Of a stretch of DNA of 52,367 nucleotides, positions 1 through 8,075 are shown piece by piece. Origin of the DNA: Bacteroidota bacterium (lineage in GTDB: Bacteria > Bacteroidota > Bacteroidia > Bacteroidales > F082); NCBI GenBank assembly GCA_003232915.1, contig QIKE01000074.1:1-52367 (forward strand), read 5' to 3'. Position 1 is the first letter of the stretch, and the number at the start of each line of letters is the position of its first letter. Under the pieces are notes generated by a model. The model was given only the letters and a program-made list of their open reading frames with translations. It was not told the origin of the DNA and did not search any database. The position numbers and the translations under genes are program-made.

Positions 1-41
1 AATTTTGTCAGGTATTTACGTTCATCGAACCAATATCCCAA

Positions 42-85
42 GGTGGGTCACTATGACCGATTTGGTGGGTCACTATGACTGAAAT
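42..85. repeat. Two direct repeats, 22-bp period, IS21-end-like
   Basis: Two copies of GGTGGGTCACTATGAC start at 42 and 64, the second followed by TGAAATATCCA. From memory, Bacteroidetes IS21-family elements end in such tandem transposase-binding repeats with a GGTGG-CA--ATGAC core. No istA or istB gene lies on the right side, so this is either the end of an element lying to the left of the window or a relic. Confidence 0.5.
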
Positions 86-221
86 ATCCAGTTAGATAGG
101 ATATTACACTGGTGCGAAGTGATAAAACTATCCGGACAGAGTTATAGAATGAAATATAGAAAAACTATTTTTAAAAATAATGGAAAATAATGAAAAATAA
201 TGTAATTTTGACTCGAAATCA

Positions 222-293
222 TACATTGCTATTTTCCGAAAATGCTACATTGCTATTTTCCGAAAGTGCTACATTGCTATTTTCCGAAAACGA
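222..293. repeat. Three tandem 24-bp repeats (TACATTGCTATTTTCCGAAA core)
   Basis: Units at 222-245, 246-269 and 270-293 share the core TACATTGCTATTTTCCGAAA and differ only in the last few bases. They can be read as a short open frame of repeated TLLFSEN/S, but there is no other sign of coding. The layout, tandem roughly 20-bp units beside an insertion-sequence-type end, suggests transposase-binding repeats of a second, lost element. That is an inference. Confidence 0.6.
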
Positions 294-359
294 TGCATAT
301 TTTTTTCTGCTAACACCCAGACCGATTGATCTGAATAATGCCCATTTTATCACCAAAAA

Positions 360-1403
360 TCATATATCCCCCACTTCATAACAAACACCTTTGGTCTCTA
401 ATATAGAAAAATATTTTATCAACGAAATCAGAAATAACATCATACAGTTATCGCCGAATAGTATTTTTCCTTGCCTGTTGACTTCTTTTTCTATGTTATT
501 CTTGATTTGTTGCATATTTTCCGGAAACCTTTTAATATAATGGTTGTTTAATTCAGATAGGTATTGTCCTACTTTGTACCGTAAAAAGTCATCCTTATTG
601 TTAACAGTGATTTTAGTGACGGTTCCCTTGTCGTAAGAAAATAAATCTTTTTGCCCTATGTCAAAATCCAAAATAAGGGTTGGGATTTCCATGGAGAATA
701 TTTTCTTCACCTCGAACTTGATACTTTCGTCAAGGTTGCAAACTTCACAGAATCCCACATTGTATTTTATTGATTTATCAATATAATCAGGGTATTTGTT
801 GATGTAGTCGATTAAACGATGCAAATGATTCAACTCATGCTCAATATCCGTGACAGGGGCGATGAAAGGTCTAATTTTTGCGTTAGTGGGCTTCCTGATT
901 ATCACTATGCTGAGATAAAACTTCCCAATCCATAGAGGGATGATCGAATTGACGTTTAAGTAAATCCCATCCAGCACTGCATAATGACCATTGGTGTAAT
1001 TTGGAGAGTCAACAGTTAAAAAAAAATGAGGCAAGCCCTTTAGCTCACGATACTGAATTTTTTCAATGGAAGTGGAATCATAGTAACCATGGTCCTTAAT
1101 GATTCTCTTGATCCCTTCAAGGTTTTCCCGCTTAACCAAATTGTAATAAGTATCTTTATAACTTATTTTTTTTTGTATCATCATTAATCTTTCAGTGAAC
1201 AATTTAGCCTTCTTGTTTTTGATCTTAACATGGCTAATTGAAGTATGTCCATGGATTCTTTCCTTGTAAACGCCCAACATATATTCTACTGCCAATAGCG
1301 GCATAAAAAGCAAAAATAAACATTTTTTCCATGTAATACAATAAAAAATCACGTTTGCAGCATAATATGAAATATATGAGATGATTATGGCATGATGGAG
1401 CAT
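360..1403 (-). CDS. Unrecognised protein with HELNH motif
   Basis: I do not recognise this 347-residue frame. It contains DIEHELNHLHRL with H189, E190, H193 and H195, which matches the HExxH zinc-protease signature, and a Cys pair C219-x2-C222 (FCEVC). If the first ATG is used, residues 5-40 form one or two hydrophobic segments and the protein would be membrane-anchored; starts at M42 or M74/M75 would give a soluble protein of about 273-306 residues. The body is lysine- and isoleucine-rich with no repeats. It stands alone between insertion-sequence-type repeats and the divergent cupin genes, with no operon partner. A metallopeptidase role is possible, but HExxH also occurs by chance. The start site is uncertain. 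Confidence 0.6.
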   Translation of the reverse strand: MLHHAIIISYISYYAANVIFYCITWKKCLFLLFMPLLAVEYMLGVYKERIHGHTSISHVKIKNKKAKLFTERLMMIQKKISYKDTYYNLVKRENLEGIKRIIKDHGYYDSTSIEKIQYRELKGLPHFFLTVDSPNYTNGHYAVLDGIYLNVNSIIPLWIGKFYLSIVIIRKPTNAKIRPFIAPVTDIEHELNHLHRLIDYINKYPDYIDKSIKYNVGFCEVCNLDESIKFEVKKIFSMEIPTLILDFDIGQKDLFSYDKGTVTKITVNNKDDFLRYKVGQYLSELNNHYIKRFPENMQQIKNNIEKEVNRQGKILFGDNCMMLFLISLIKYFSILETKGVCYEVGDI

Positions 1404-1410
1404 AATTTAT

Positions 1411-1418
1411 TAAATTTG
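1411..1418 (+). promoter_or_regulatory. Possible -7 element (TAAATTTG) for the cupin genes
   Basis: TAAATTTG fits the Bacteroidetes -7 consensus TAnnTTTG and lies about 135 bases before the first cupin start. No clear -33 TTTG is visible, so this is weak support. Confidence 0.25.
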
Positions 1419-1554
1419 CGACAATATGCTTATTAATTATCCTAAAATGAAAAGATCGAAGTTTTTAGACCATGTTGGCAAAGAGAAAAACCAAACATGA
1501 AATGCGGCACGTCCCATACCCGCGGGTCGCTAGCAACCATTAAAAAAGACAACA

Positions 1555-1899
1555 ATGAAAGCAGAAACTTTCTTTCCTGAAATAATCATGAACCACAGCA
1601 ATGCTGATCTCCCTGTTGACGGCGTTGAATCCTACTTAATACAAGCCGGGCAGCAACAATTCATATTTATGGAGTTCGACAGGGATGTAGAAGTTCCTGA
1701 CCATTCGCACAATGCACAATGGGGCGAGGTGCTTGACGGTGAAATAGAACTAACAATTGCAGGAGAGCCAAAAGTATTAAAAAGGGGCGACACATATTAC
1801 ATTGACAAGGGCATGAGACATTCAGCTAAAATCAAACAGGGGTACAAAGACCTGACACTTTTTGATCAGGCGGACAGGTATAAAACTAAATTATTCTAA
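1555..1899 (+). CDS. Small cupin-domain protein 1
   Basis: This 114-residue protein is a single-domain cupin. The first cupin motif is visible as VPDHSHNAQWGEVLDGEIEL (His, His, Glu) and the second as RGDTYYIDKGMRHS (Gly-Asp then His), giving the usual three-His/one-Glu metal site. Family members are small beta-barrel proteins that bind a metal or a small ligand; the substrate cannot be inferred. It is the first of three consecutive cupin genes, with 2 bases between its stop and the next start, so the genes are almost certainly one operon. The C-terminal DRYKTKLF resembles one subgroup of bacterial single cupins. The ATG at 1555 is the only sensible start. Confidence 0.85.
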   Translation: MKAETFFPEIIMNHSNADLPVDGVESYLIQAGQQQFIFMEFDRDVEVPDHSHNAQWGEVLDGEIELTIAGEPKVLKRGDTYYIDKGMRHSAKIKQGYKDLTLFDQADRYKTKLF

Positions 1900-1901
1900 A
1901 C

Positions 1902-2219
1902 ATGATAGTTAAATCAACCGAATCAAGAAAAAGAAAATTCAAGGGAGTTGACTTTGAGCTTCTTTCGACCGGAACGAAATCAATGATAACCAAAATGAAC
2001 TACAAAACTGGTAACAAAGTTCCATTTCATAATCACCCCAACGAACAGGCAGGCTATGTAATTTCAGGAAAAATACGAATCCGGTTTGCAGGGATTGGCC
2101 GGTTATTAACCGCCGGCGATTCGTATGTAATACCGGAAAATGCGGACCATAGTATCGAAGTAATTGAAGCCGGTGAGGTGATTGATGTTTTTACACCACC
2201 AAGGGAAGATTATATCTAA
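1902..2219 (+). CDS. Small cupin-domain protein 2
   Basis: A 105-residue single-domain cupin. Motif 1 is VPFHNHPNEQAGYVISGKI (two His, Gln/Glu region) and motif 2 is AGDSYVIPENADHS. It ends in DVFTPPREDYI, a tail I associate with KdgF-like and related small cupins of sugar-acid metabolism; no sugar genes are nearby, so that function is not assigned. It is packed between two other cupin genes (2 bases upstream, 11 bases downstream). The three are similar enough in layout to be old paralogues but clearly diverged in sequence. Confidence 0.85.
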   Translation: MIVKSTESRKRKFKGVDFELLSTGTKSMITKMNYKTGNKVPFHNHPNEQAGYVISGKIRIRFAGIGRLLTAGDSYVIPENADHSIEVIEAGEVIDVFTPPREDYI

Positions 2220-2230
2220 AACTAAAAGTT

Positions 2231-2561
2231 ATGCCAATTATTGATTTAAAAACGACAGAGAAAAAAGAACCGGTGTCCGGCTATAAAGCCCGATTTGTTC
2301 ATTCCGACAACATTACCCTTGCCTTCTGGGAAATCAAAGCAGGAAGCAAGCTCCCTGCTCATTCACACGTTCATGAGCAAATAGCGCAAATAACCGAAGG
2401 AGAATTTGAACTGACCATTGAGGATAGCACTTTTGTACTTAAACCGGGAAAAACCGGGAAAAATTGCCATCATTCCTTCAAATGTTAAACATTCGGGCAA
2501 GGCAATTACCGACTGCAAAATCGTTGACACCTTCTATCCTGTAAGAGAGGACTACCTGTAA
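2231..2561 (+). pseudogene. Cupin-domain protein 3, frameshifted by 10-bp duplication
   Basis: The frame opens at 2231 and ends early at 2488 after 85 residues. The sequence CCGGGAAAAA is present twice in tandem (2444-2453, 2454-2463). Removing one copy restores a 106-residue cupin: motif 1 LPAHSHVHEQIAQITEGEFE, then [19 protein letters not shown] as motif 2, ending FYPVREDYL at 2561, the same kind of tail as the upstream cupin. The duplication therefore cuts off the second metal-binding motif. The rest of the reading frame is undamaged, so the lesion is recent, a phase-variation state, or an assembly error. Confidence 0.85.
2444..2463. repeat. Perfect 10-bp tandem duplication inside cupin 3
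   Basis: Two adjacent copies of CCGGGAAAAA, the lesion that shifts the third cupin frame by one base. The identity even extends three bases to the left (AAA). Confidence 0.95.
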
Positions 2562-3198
2562 ACAGGATTCGGGAGTAACAAAACACCATCAGCTATTATA
2601 GCAACAAGATTATTTATAGTTGTGAAATTGTTTAAGGCTAAACTATCAATCTACGAGAGACATTCCGGCTTCGCTGGACTTCAGCTATTTTTTATTTTAT
2701 GGCTCTGAAATAAAATCCAATAACGCGTCCGCAAAAAGTTTGGACTGGAAAACCCCGATTGGCCGGCGGAACTGTTCAACCTGTTTTGACCCGTATAACA
2801 CGAAAATTGAAAATATTATATATAACCGTTGTTACCGATTTATTGTTTAAGAATAAATAGGGTTTACTAATTTTTTCTCAAGCCCTTATCAGAATAAAAC
2901 ATATCATACCTACGGCACTTCTAAATTCTTTTTTTTATTGACTGCCAATATATCGCCACTACGGAGCTAACCATAAAAAACCGGTTTATTATTGCTTTTA
3001 TGGTGTTCGATGATTAATAAGTATTTTGTCAAACAATTCAGTTAAGTACTTGTCGATAACCTACTATATATTGTACATATTGAATTGAACAATCGCAAAG
3101 CCCAATCGTATCTTAGGTCGCTTCACGTGGAAACCAAACTGGCATAAATCACAACCAATTACAGCGCAGCTAAAATACTTTCTCCCTATCTAAAATCT
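2562..3198. other. Gene-free stretch of about 640 bases
   Basis: No frame of convincing length or composition, no RNA gene and no strong hairpin was seen. Base composition is mixed, with a GC-richer patch near 2720-2790 that may be leftover mobile DNA, but no family could be recognised. Confidence 0.5.
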
Positions 3199-3762
3199 TT
3201 ACTTAGCCTTTTTTTTCTTATTTTTCTTTTCAAATTCTTTGATTAGTTCTTCGGGGCTTTTCCCCAAATTTTTCAAAGCCATTCGTGCGTCATTGGTAAA
3301 TTTATGTTTAGGAAAAGTTTTCAGAAAAATATTATAATATTTCTTAGCATTTTTGTAATCTTTCAACTGATCGTCATAAACAAAAGCCTTTAGAAAATAA
3401 CAAGTGGGCGTATTTTTATAATTGGGATATTGATTAATAATTCTGTTGAAGATAAAAATGGTCTGTGTAGCTTGGTTAAGATTCATTGAAATATCCGATG
3501 CCTTAAACAGAAAGTTAGGAGCCATGCTATCGGCAGGAAATGCATCGGCAAATTCAATATACTGATTGATAAGCGCTTTGGCTTTTTGTATGTCAATACT
3601 TGAAGTTTGGCTATTAAAAAGTGTGTCTTCGGCCAGTTTAATAGTTTTTGCCATTTGGGCTACCGTTTTCTTTTCATGTTTTTTCGTTTTGTTACCCGAA
3701 TTTTGCCGGCACGAAACCGCCAACGTACCAACGACAGCGATTAAAATAAATATTTGTTTCAT
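3199..3762 (-). CDS. Tetratricopeptide-type lipoprotein
   Basis: A 187-residue exported lipoprotein. The start at 3762 was chosen over the longer frame (3837) because it gives a clean lipoprotein signal, MKQIFILIAVVGTLAVSC, with the lipidated Cys at 18; the longer frame overlaps def. The mature part has helical repeats typical of TPR proteins (around ATQTIFIFNRIINQYPNY and DYKNAKKYYNIFLKTFPKHK), resembling the repeats in BamD-like outer-membrane lipoproteins. The C-terminus is a run of Lys and Glu. It lies 4 bases after def and is the last gene of ruvX-def-TPR. A role as a periplasmic scaffold is an inference; the exact partner is unknown. Confidence 0.75.
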   Translation of the reverse strand: MKQIFILIAVVGTLAVSCRQNSGNKTKKHEKKTVAQMAKTIKLAEDTLFNSQTSSIDIQKAKALINQYIEFADAFPADSMAPNFLFKASDISMNLNQATQTIFIFNRIINQYPNYKNTPTCYFLKAFVYDDQLKDYKNAKKYYNIFLKTFPKHKFTNDARMALKNLGKSPEELIKEFEKKNKKKKAK

Positions 3763-3766
3763 ATTT

Positions 3767-4339
3767 TTACCTTTTAGTTTTTTTTCGCGGATAAAGCATT
3801 TTGTACCCTGGTTTTGTTTTCCCTGTACTAATATCATACAGTTTACCTTTTAGCAACAACCTTTTGATGTTAGGCAATCGCTCAATAAACATTATTCCTT
3901 GGTTATGGTCGTATTCGTGTTGTATAATGCGGGCTTTGATACCATCGAATCGTTCGTTTTCGTAAAAAACAAAATTTTCGTCATAATAGCAGATGTTAAT
4001 AACGGATTTTCTTTTTACGTATTCGTTAATACCTGGAACACTTAAGCAACCTTCTTCAAACTCCCATATTTCACCTTCTTCGTTTTGCATATAAGCATTG
4101 ATAAACACTTTTTTAAAATCTTTAGTTTCGGGATGTTGTTCTTCAAATGGAGAGGCATCGACAATAAACAACCGGATGGCTCGGTTAATTTGCTGAGCGG
4201 CAAGTCCTACGCCATTTGATTCGTACATAGTTTCAAACATGTTTCCAATAAGCATATGAAGCTCGGGATAATTTTTCCCTATTTTTTCACCTTTTTTCTT
4301 CAAAGTAGGATGTCCGTATGCGGTAATGGGTAACATCAT
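3767..4339 (-). CDS. def: Peptide deformylase
   Basis: Removes the formyl group from the N-terminal methionine of new proteins in the cytoplasm. All three signature motifs are present in the 190-residue protein: GVGLAAQQI at 43-51, EEGCLS at 95-100 with metal ligand C98, and QHEYDH at 140-145 with H141, H145 and catalytic E142. Two Met codons stand at the start (4339 and 4336). The gene overlaps the end of ruvX by 4 bases (ATGA), so the two are translationally coupled, and the TPR lipoprotein gene follows. Length is normal for the family. Confidence 0.97.
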   Translation of the reverse strand: MMLPITAYGHPTLKKKGEKIGKNYPELHMLIGNMFETMYESNGVGLAAQQINRAIRLFIVDASPFEEQHPETKDFKKVFINAYMQNEEGEIWEFEEGCLSVPGINEYVKRKSVINICYYDENFVFYENERFDGIKARIIQHEYDHNQGIMFIERLPNIKRLLLKGKLYDISTGKTKPGYKMLYPRKKTKR

Positions 4340-4758
4340 AATGTAAACTGTTTTGATTTGAGATAAGATTGCAGTATGATTGTGGCGCTGATGGTATCGA
4401 CAAGTGCTTTGTCTTGTCTCTTTTTTTTGTTCAGTCCACTTGCAAGCATTGTTTGGTGTGCTATTTTTGAAGTAAACCGTTCGTCGTAACGTTCAATACG
4501 AATATTAGGAAAACGTTGTCGCAGTTTACTAACAAAAGGTTCAATAAAACGGCAGGCATCCGAGGGTTTGTTTTGCATGTCGCGAGGTTCGCCAACGACA
4601 ACGGTATCAACATTTTCGATAAGAAGATATTCTTGCAAAAATATCCAAATGTCTTTCACATGTACTGTTTTCAAACCATTAGCAATTATCTGAAGCTCAT
4701 CGGTCACCGCGATACCTGCCCTTTTTTGTCCGTAATCTATAGCAACAATTCGTCCCAT
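4336..4758 (-). CDS. ruvX: YqgF/RuvX putative pre-16S rRNA nuclease
   Basis: A 140-residue member of the YqgF family, an RNase H-fold protein linked to 16S rRNA 5'-end maturation. The start at 4758 gives MGRIVAIDYGQKRAGIAVTD, the conserved N-terminal strand with the first catalytic Asp; the longer frame upstream adds 27 residues not found in the family. The other hallmarks are VVGEPRDMQNKPSD and the C-terminal YDERFTSKIA region plus KKKRQDKALVDTISATIILQ. It is the first gene of a three-gene unit with def and a TPR lipoprotein, divergent from gcvT. Confidence 0.93.
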   Translation of the reverse strand: MGRIVAIDYGQKRAGIAVTDELQIIANGLKTVHVKDIWIFLQEYLLIENVDTVVVGEPRDMQNKPSDACRFIEPFVSKLRQRFPNIRIERYDERFTSKIAHQTMLASGLNKKKRQDKALVDTISATIILQSYLKSKQFTL

Positions 4759-4905
4759 AATTTTTTTGAAATGCAAAATTAATATTTTGAACGATGTAAA
4801 CCATACGAATTGTTTAAAAAAGAAATTCCTTAGAGTCAACTACAAAGCATAATTTGCGATTCGCAAAAAAACGGTTCACGAATTAAATTTTTTCAATGGA
4901 ATCCT

Positions 4906-4913
4906 TACCTTTG
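4906..4913 (+). promoter_or_regulatory. Probable -7 promoter element (TACCTTTG) for gcvT
   Basis: TACCTTTG matches the Bacteroidetes -7 consensus and lies 21 bases before the gcvT ATG. A clear -33 element is not visible in the AT-rich sequence upstream. It sits in the 176-base gap between divergent ruvX and gcvT. Confidence 0.5.
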
Positions 4914-4934
4914 CCAGCGAAAAAAATTCCATAA

Positions 4935-6023
4935 ATGAAAAAAACAGTATTAAACACCATACATCGCCAGATGGGTGGTAAGATGGTAGAGTTTGCGGGT
5001 TTCGATATGCCGGTTCTATTCGAGGGAATTAACATTGAGCATGAAACCGTTAGAAAAAAACTTGGAGTTTTCGATGTTTCGCATATGGGAGAGTTTTGGG
5101 TAGAAGGCAATAAAGCGTTCGACTTGGTTCAAAAACTAACTACTAACGATGTAGCTGTTCTTGTTGATGGAAAAGTACAGTACAGTTGTTTTCCCAACGG
5201 AAAAGGTGGAGTTGTTGATGATTTGCTTGTCTATCGGTTTGGTAGCGAAAAATATTTGCTTGTAGTAAATGCTTCCAACATTGAAAAAGACTGGCAGCAC
5301 GTCAACAAACACAACAATATTGGTGCAAAACTCACCAACGTCTCCGACAATATTTCGCAACTCGCCGTTCAAGGACCTTTGGCATTGAAAGCTATGCAAA
5401 AACTTACTTCCGTGCAGGTTGAAGATATGGAATATTATACTTTCAAAGTCATTGACTTTGCCGGCGAACCTGATATTATATTTTCCACGACCGGATATAC
5501 CGGATCGGGTGGTTGCGAAATTTATATGTTGGGTAACAAGGTTGAAAAAATTTACAAAGCTATTTTCGCAGCCGGGAAAGAATTCGGCATTAAACCCATC
5601 GGACTTGGAGCTCGAGATACGCTCAGATTAGAATCGGGTTTTTGCCTTTATGGCAACGACATTGACGATACCACTTCGCCCATAGCTGCTGGATTGGGTT
5701 GGATAACCAAATTTGTTGATGGAAATAATTTTATTGACAGGTCGTTGTTTGAAAAACAAAAAGCTAACGGTGTTCCGCAACGGCTCAAAGGTTTTGTATT
5801 AGAAGATAAGGGCGTTCCCCGCCACAACTACGAAGTTGTTGACGTAAAAGGTAATAAGATAGGCAGGGTAACATCGGGAACAATGTCGCCTATGTTGCAC
5901 AAAGGAATTGGTATGGCGTATATTGATAAGCCATATTGGAAAGAAGGTACTGAAATATTTATAAAAGTAAGAAACAAAAACCTGAAGGCTATGGTTACTC
6001 GTCCGCCATTTTACAAAGGATAA
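4935..6023 (+). CDS. gcvT: Aminomethyltransferase, glycine cleavage T protein
   Basis: T protein of the glycine cleavage system: it moves the aminomethyl unit of glycine from the lipoylated H protein to tetrahydrofolate, releasing ammonia. The 362-residue length is normal. Family features are HRQMGGKMVEFAGFDMPVLF at the N-terminus, VFDVSHMGEFWVEG (folate-site Asp), VQGPLALKAMQKL, TGYTGSGGCEIYM, GLGARDTLRLESGFCLYGND and the C-terminal GRVTSGTMSPMLHKGIGMAY. The P and H protein genes are not in the window. comB follows after 15 bases, so the two are probably co-transcribed. Confidence 0.97.
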   Translation: MKKTVLNTIHRQMGGKMVEFAGFDMPVLFEGINIEHETVRKKLGVFDVSHMGEFWVEGNKAFDLVQKLTTNDVAVLVDGKVQYSCFPNGKGGVVDDLLVYRFGSEKYLLVVNASNIEKDWQHVNKHNNIGAKLTNVSDNISQLAVQGPLALKAMQKLTSVQVEDMEYYTFKVIDFAGEPDIIFSTTGYTGSGGCEIYMLGNKVEKIYKAIFAAGKEFGIKPIGLGARDTLRLESGFCLYGNDIDDTTSPIAAGLGWITKFVDGNNFIDRSLFEKQKANGVPQRLKGFVLEDKGVPRHNYEVVDVKGNKIGRVTSGTMSPMLHKGIGMAYIDKPYWKEGTEIFIKVRNKNLKAMVTRPPFYKG

Positions 6024-6038
6024 TATCTTGATTGTTTT

Positions 6039-6761
6039 ATGGACAAAAAGCGTACGTTTGAGGTAATCCTTGCTCCGAATTTATACAGTAGCAAGCAAAC
6101 AAAAGAGCCATATAATGTGGTGGTGGTTGACATTTTTAGAGCGACGACCTCTATTTGTGGTGCATTGGATTACGGCGTAAAAGCTATTATTCCGGTAAAG
6201 CGTATTCGTCATGCCCGTTTAATGAAAAGACTCGGGTATATTGTGGCTGCCGAAAGGGGAGGTCATAAAGTTAAATTTGCACATCTCGGAAACTCGGCAA
6301 CAGCTTTTTTCAAACCCGAATTTATAGGTCAGGAAATTGTTTATTCGACCACTAACGGAACAAAAGCCGTTAAAAAGGCACACCATGCAAGAAACATTGT
6401 TATCGGTTCTTTTATTAACCTCAGTGCTGTGGCAGAATGGCTTGCCTCAAAACCTGAAAACCTTGTGATATTCTGTGCGGGTTGGAAAAACAAAGTAAAC
6501 CTTGAAGATAGCCTGTTTGCCGGTGCTCTTTCACAGCTTTTGGTAAATAAATATGGGTTTACAACCGATGACGATTCGGCTAATCTTGCCATAGACCAAT
6601 GGAATAACGCCAAAGACAACATTCTCGGATATATAGAAAAATCTTCACACCGAAATCGCTTACGAAATCTTGTCGACGACGAATTGCTTAACTTTACTTT
6701 TGCTATTGATAAAAGCCGTGTTGTTCCAATATTGAAAAGATATAAAATAGTAAAAGCATAG
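6039..6761 (+). CDS. comB: ComB-family 2-phosphosulfolactate phosphatase
   Basis: A 240-residue ComB-family protein. Known members dephosphorylate 2-phosphosulfolactate, a step of coenzyme M synthesis in methanogens; the family is widespread in bacteria that lack that pathway, where the natural substrate is unclear. Visible motifs: VVVVDIFRATTSIC at 27-40, AERGG at 71-75, LGNS at 83-86, TTNGTKA at 104-110 and the later CAGWKNKVNLEDSLFAGAL with acidic metal ligands. It follows gcvT closely. None of comA, comC or other sulfolactate genes is present, so the physiological role stays open. Confidence 0.88.
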   Translation: MDKKRTFEVILAPNLYSSKQTKEPYNVVVVDIFRATTSICGALDYGVKAIIPVKRIRHARLMKRLGYIVAAERGGHKVKFAHLGNSATAFFKPEFIGQEIVYSTTNGTKAVKKAHHARNIVIGSFINLSAVAEWLASKPENLVIFCAGWKNKVNLEDSLFAGALSQLLVNKYGFTTDDDSANLAIDQWNNAKDNILGYIEKSSHRNRLRNLVDDELLNFTFAIDKSRVVPILKRYKIVKA

Positions 6762-6787
6762 AGAAAATTCATGAATTTTCTCTATGC
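6756..6787. terminator. Bidirectional terminator, perfect 32-bp palindrome
   Basis: GCATAGAGAAAATTCA-TGAATTTTCTCTATGC is a perfect inverted repeat between the converging comB and amt genes. Its left arm contains the comB stop codon. It lacks a clean T-run on either side, so termination is inferred from position and symmetry. Confidence 0.7.
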
Positions 6788-6825
6788 TCCGCTTCTATAA
6801 TACAATTTATAAGAAAAAAACAATT

Positions 6826-8049
6826 TTAAAGAGCACCCTCATCATAAGCCTTTTCGCCAAATTCTGCCATATCAAGGCCAAGGGTTTCCGTTGCGGTAGT
6901 TACTTTTACCGGTGTAATATAATTAATTAGTTTCAACATAAGTAGGGTAAAAACAAAAGCGTATGCAGCAGCAATTACCACAGCAACTAGTTCTTTTAAA
7001 AAGAAAACGCCGCCGCCAAAAACCAAACCGTTGGCGCCGTGAGCGTTAACAGTAGTAGTGGCAAATACACCGAGCATGATGGTGCCCAATACACCACCTA
7101 TACCGTGAACACCCCAAACATCTAATGCATCGTCCCAGCCCAATTTGTTTTTTACCTGTACGGCAATATAGCATATGGATCCTGCCAAAATACCGATAAT
7201 AATGGCTGCCCACAAAGGAACATAACCGGCTGCCGGAGTAATGGTAGCCAAACCGGCAACAGCTCCTGTTAACAAGCCGATGAATTTCGGTTTTTTCTCT
7301 CTACTCCATTCGATAACCAACCATGTGATGGCAGCAAAAGATGCGGCTACGTCGGTATTTAAAAAAGCCAAAGTGGTAACAGCATCAACTTTCAGTTCGC
7401 TACCGGCATTAAAACCATACCAACCGAACCACAGCAAACCAGTGCCAATGGCAACGAGCGGGATGCTGTTGGGCGGCGATTTGGTATCAATACGTTTGCC
7501 AACATAAATAACGGATGCCAGAGCTGCAAAACCCGCAATGGCGTGAACCACAATACCTCCGGCAAAGTCTAAAACACCCCAAGTGGCCAATAATCCACCA
7601 CCCCAAACCATATGAACAAAAGGATAATAAACGAAAATTTGCCATAAAATCAAGAAAATCAAATATCCCTTAAAGGTAATTCGATTGATAAATGCACCGG
7701 TAATTAATGTTGGTGTTATGATGGCAAACATCATTTGATACGCAACAAAAATAAAGGTGGGATATTGGTTGCCGCCTCCCGAAAACATTTGATTGAAAGG
7801 AATGTTTTTTAAAAAAGCCGAATCGAAATTGCCGATGATAGCTCCTTCGCCTCCGCTAAAGCACAATGAATATCCGAAGGCAATCCACAAAATGGTGGTA
7901 AGTCCCAACGAAACAAAGGTTTGAATCATAATGCCGAGAATGTTACGCTTACTCGCAAGCCCTCCATAGAAGAAAGCCAAACCTGGGGTCATTAACATAA
8001 CGAGGCTTGTTGATAAAATCATAAAAGCCGTTGTACCTGTGTTTAACAT
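6826..8049 (-). CDS. amt: Ammonium transporter
   Basis: A 407-residue Amt/AmtB family inner-membrane channel for ammonium. The frame begins directly with a membrane segment (MILSTSLVMLMTPGLAFFYG) and shows about eleven hydrophobic segments. The twin pore histidines are visible: H169 in DFAGGIVVHAIAG and H315 in DVWGVHGIGG, with the aromatic gate region near FGWYGFNAGS. The C-terminal tail ends GLDMAEFGEKAY, the regulatory tail that contacts GlnK in homologues. No glnK or glnB gene is adjacent. The gene lies 26 bases after an outer-membrane barrel gene and is presumably co-transcribed with it. Confidence 0.97.
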   Translation of the reverse strand: MLNTGTTAFMILSTSLVMLMTPGLAFFYGGLASKRNILGIMIQTFVSLGLTTILWIAFGYSLCFSGGEGAIIGNFDSAFLKNIPFNQMFSGGGNQYPTFIFVAYQMMFAIITPTLITGAFINRITFKGYLIFLILWQIFVYYPFVHMVWGGGLLATWGVLDFAGGIVVHAIAGFAALASVIYVGKRIDTKSPPNSIPLVAIGTGLLWFGWYGFNAGSELKVDAVTTLAFLNTDVAASFAAITWLVIEWSREKKPKFIGLLTGAVAGLATITPAAGYVPLWAAIIIGILAGSICYIAVQVKNKLGWDDALDVWGVHGIGGVLGTIMLGVFATTTVNAHGANGLVFGGGVFFLKELVAVVIAAAYAFVFTLLMLKLINYITPVKVTTATETLGLDMAEFGEKAYDEGAL

Positions 8050-8075
8050 AACTAAAAAATTAAGTGAATATTAAG

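Noticed and set aside
190-381. 63-residue frame with TLLFSEN repeats
   Set aside because: It is the translation of three tandem 24-bp DNA repeats with no start signal or other coding evidence.
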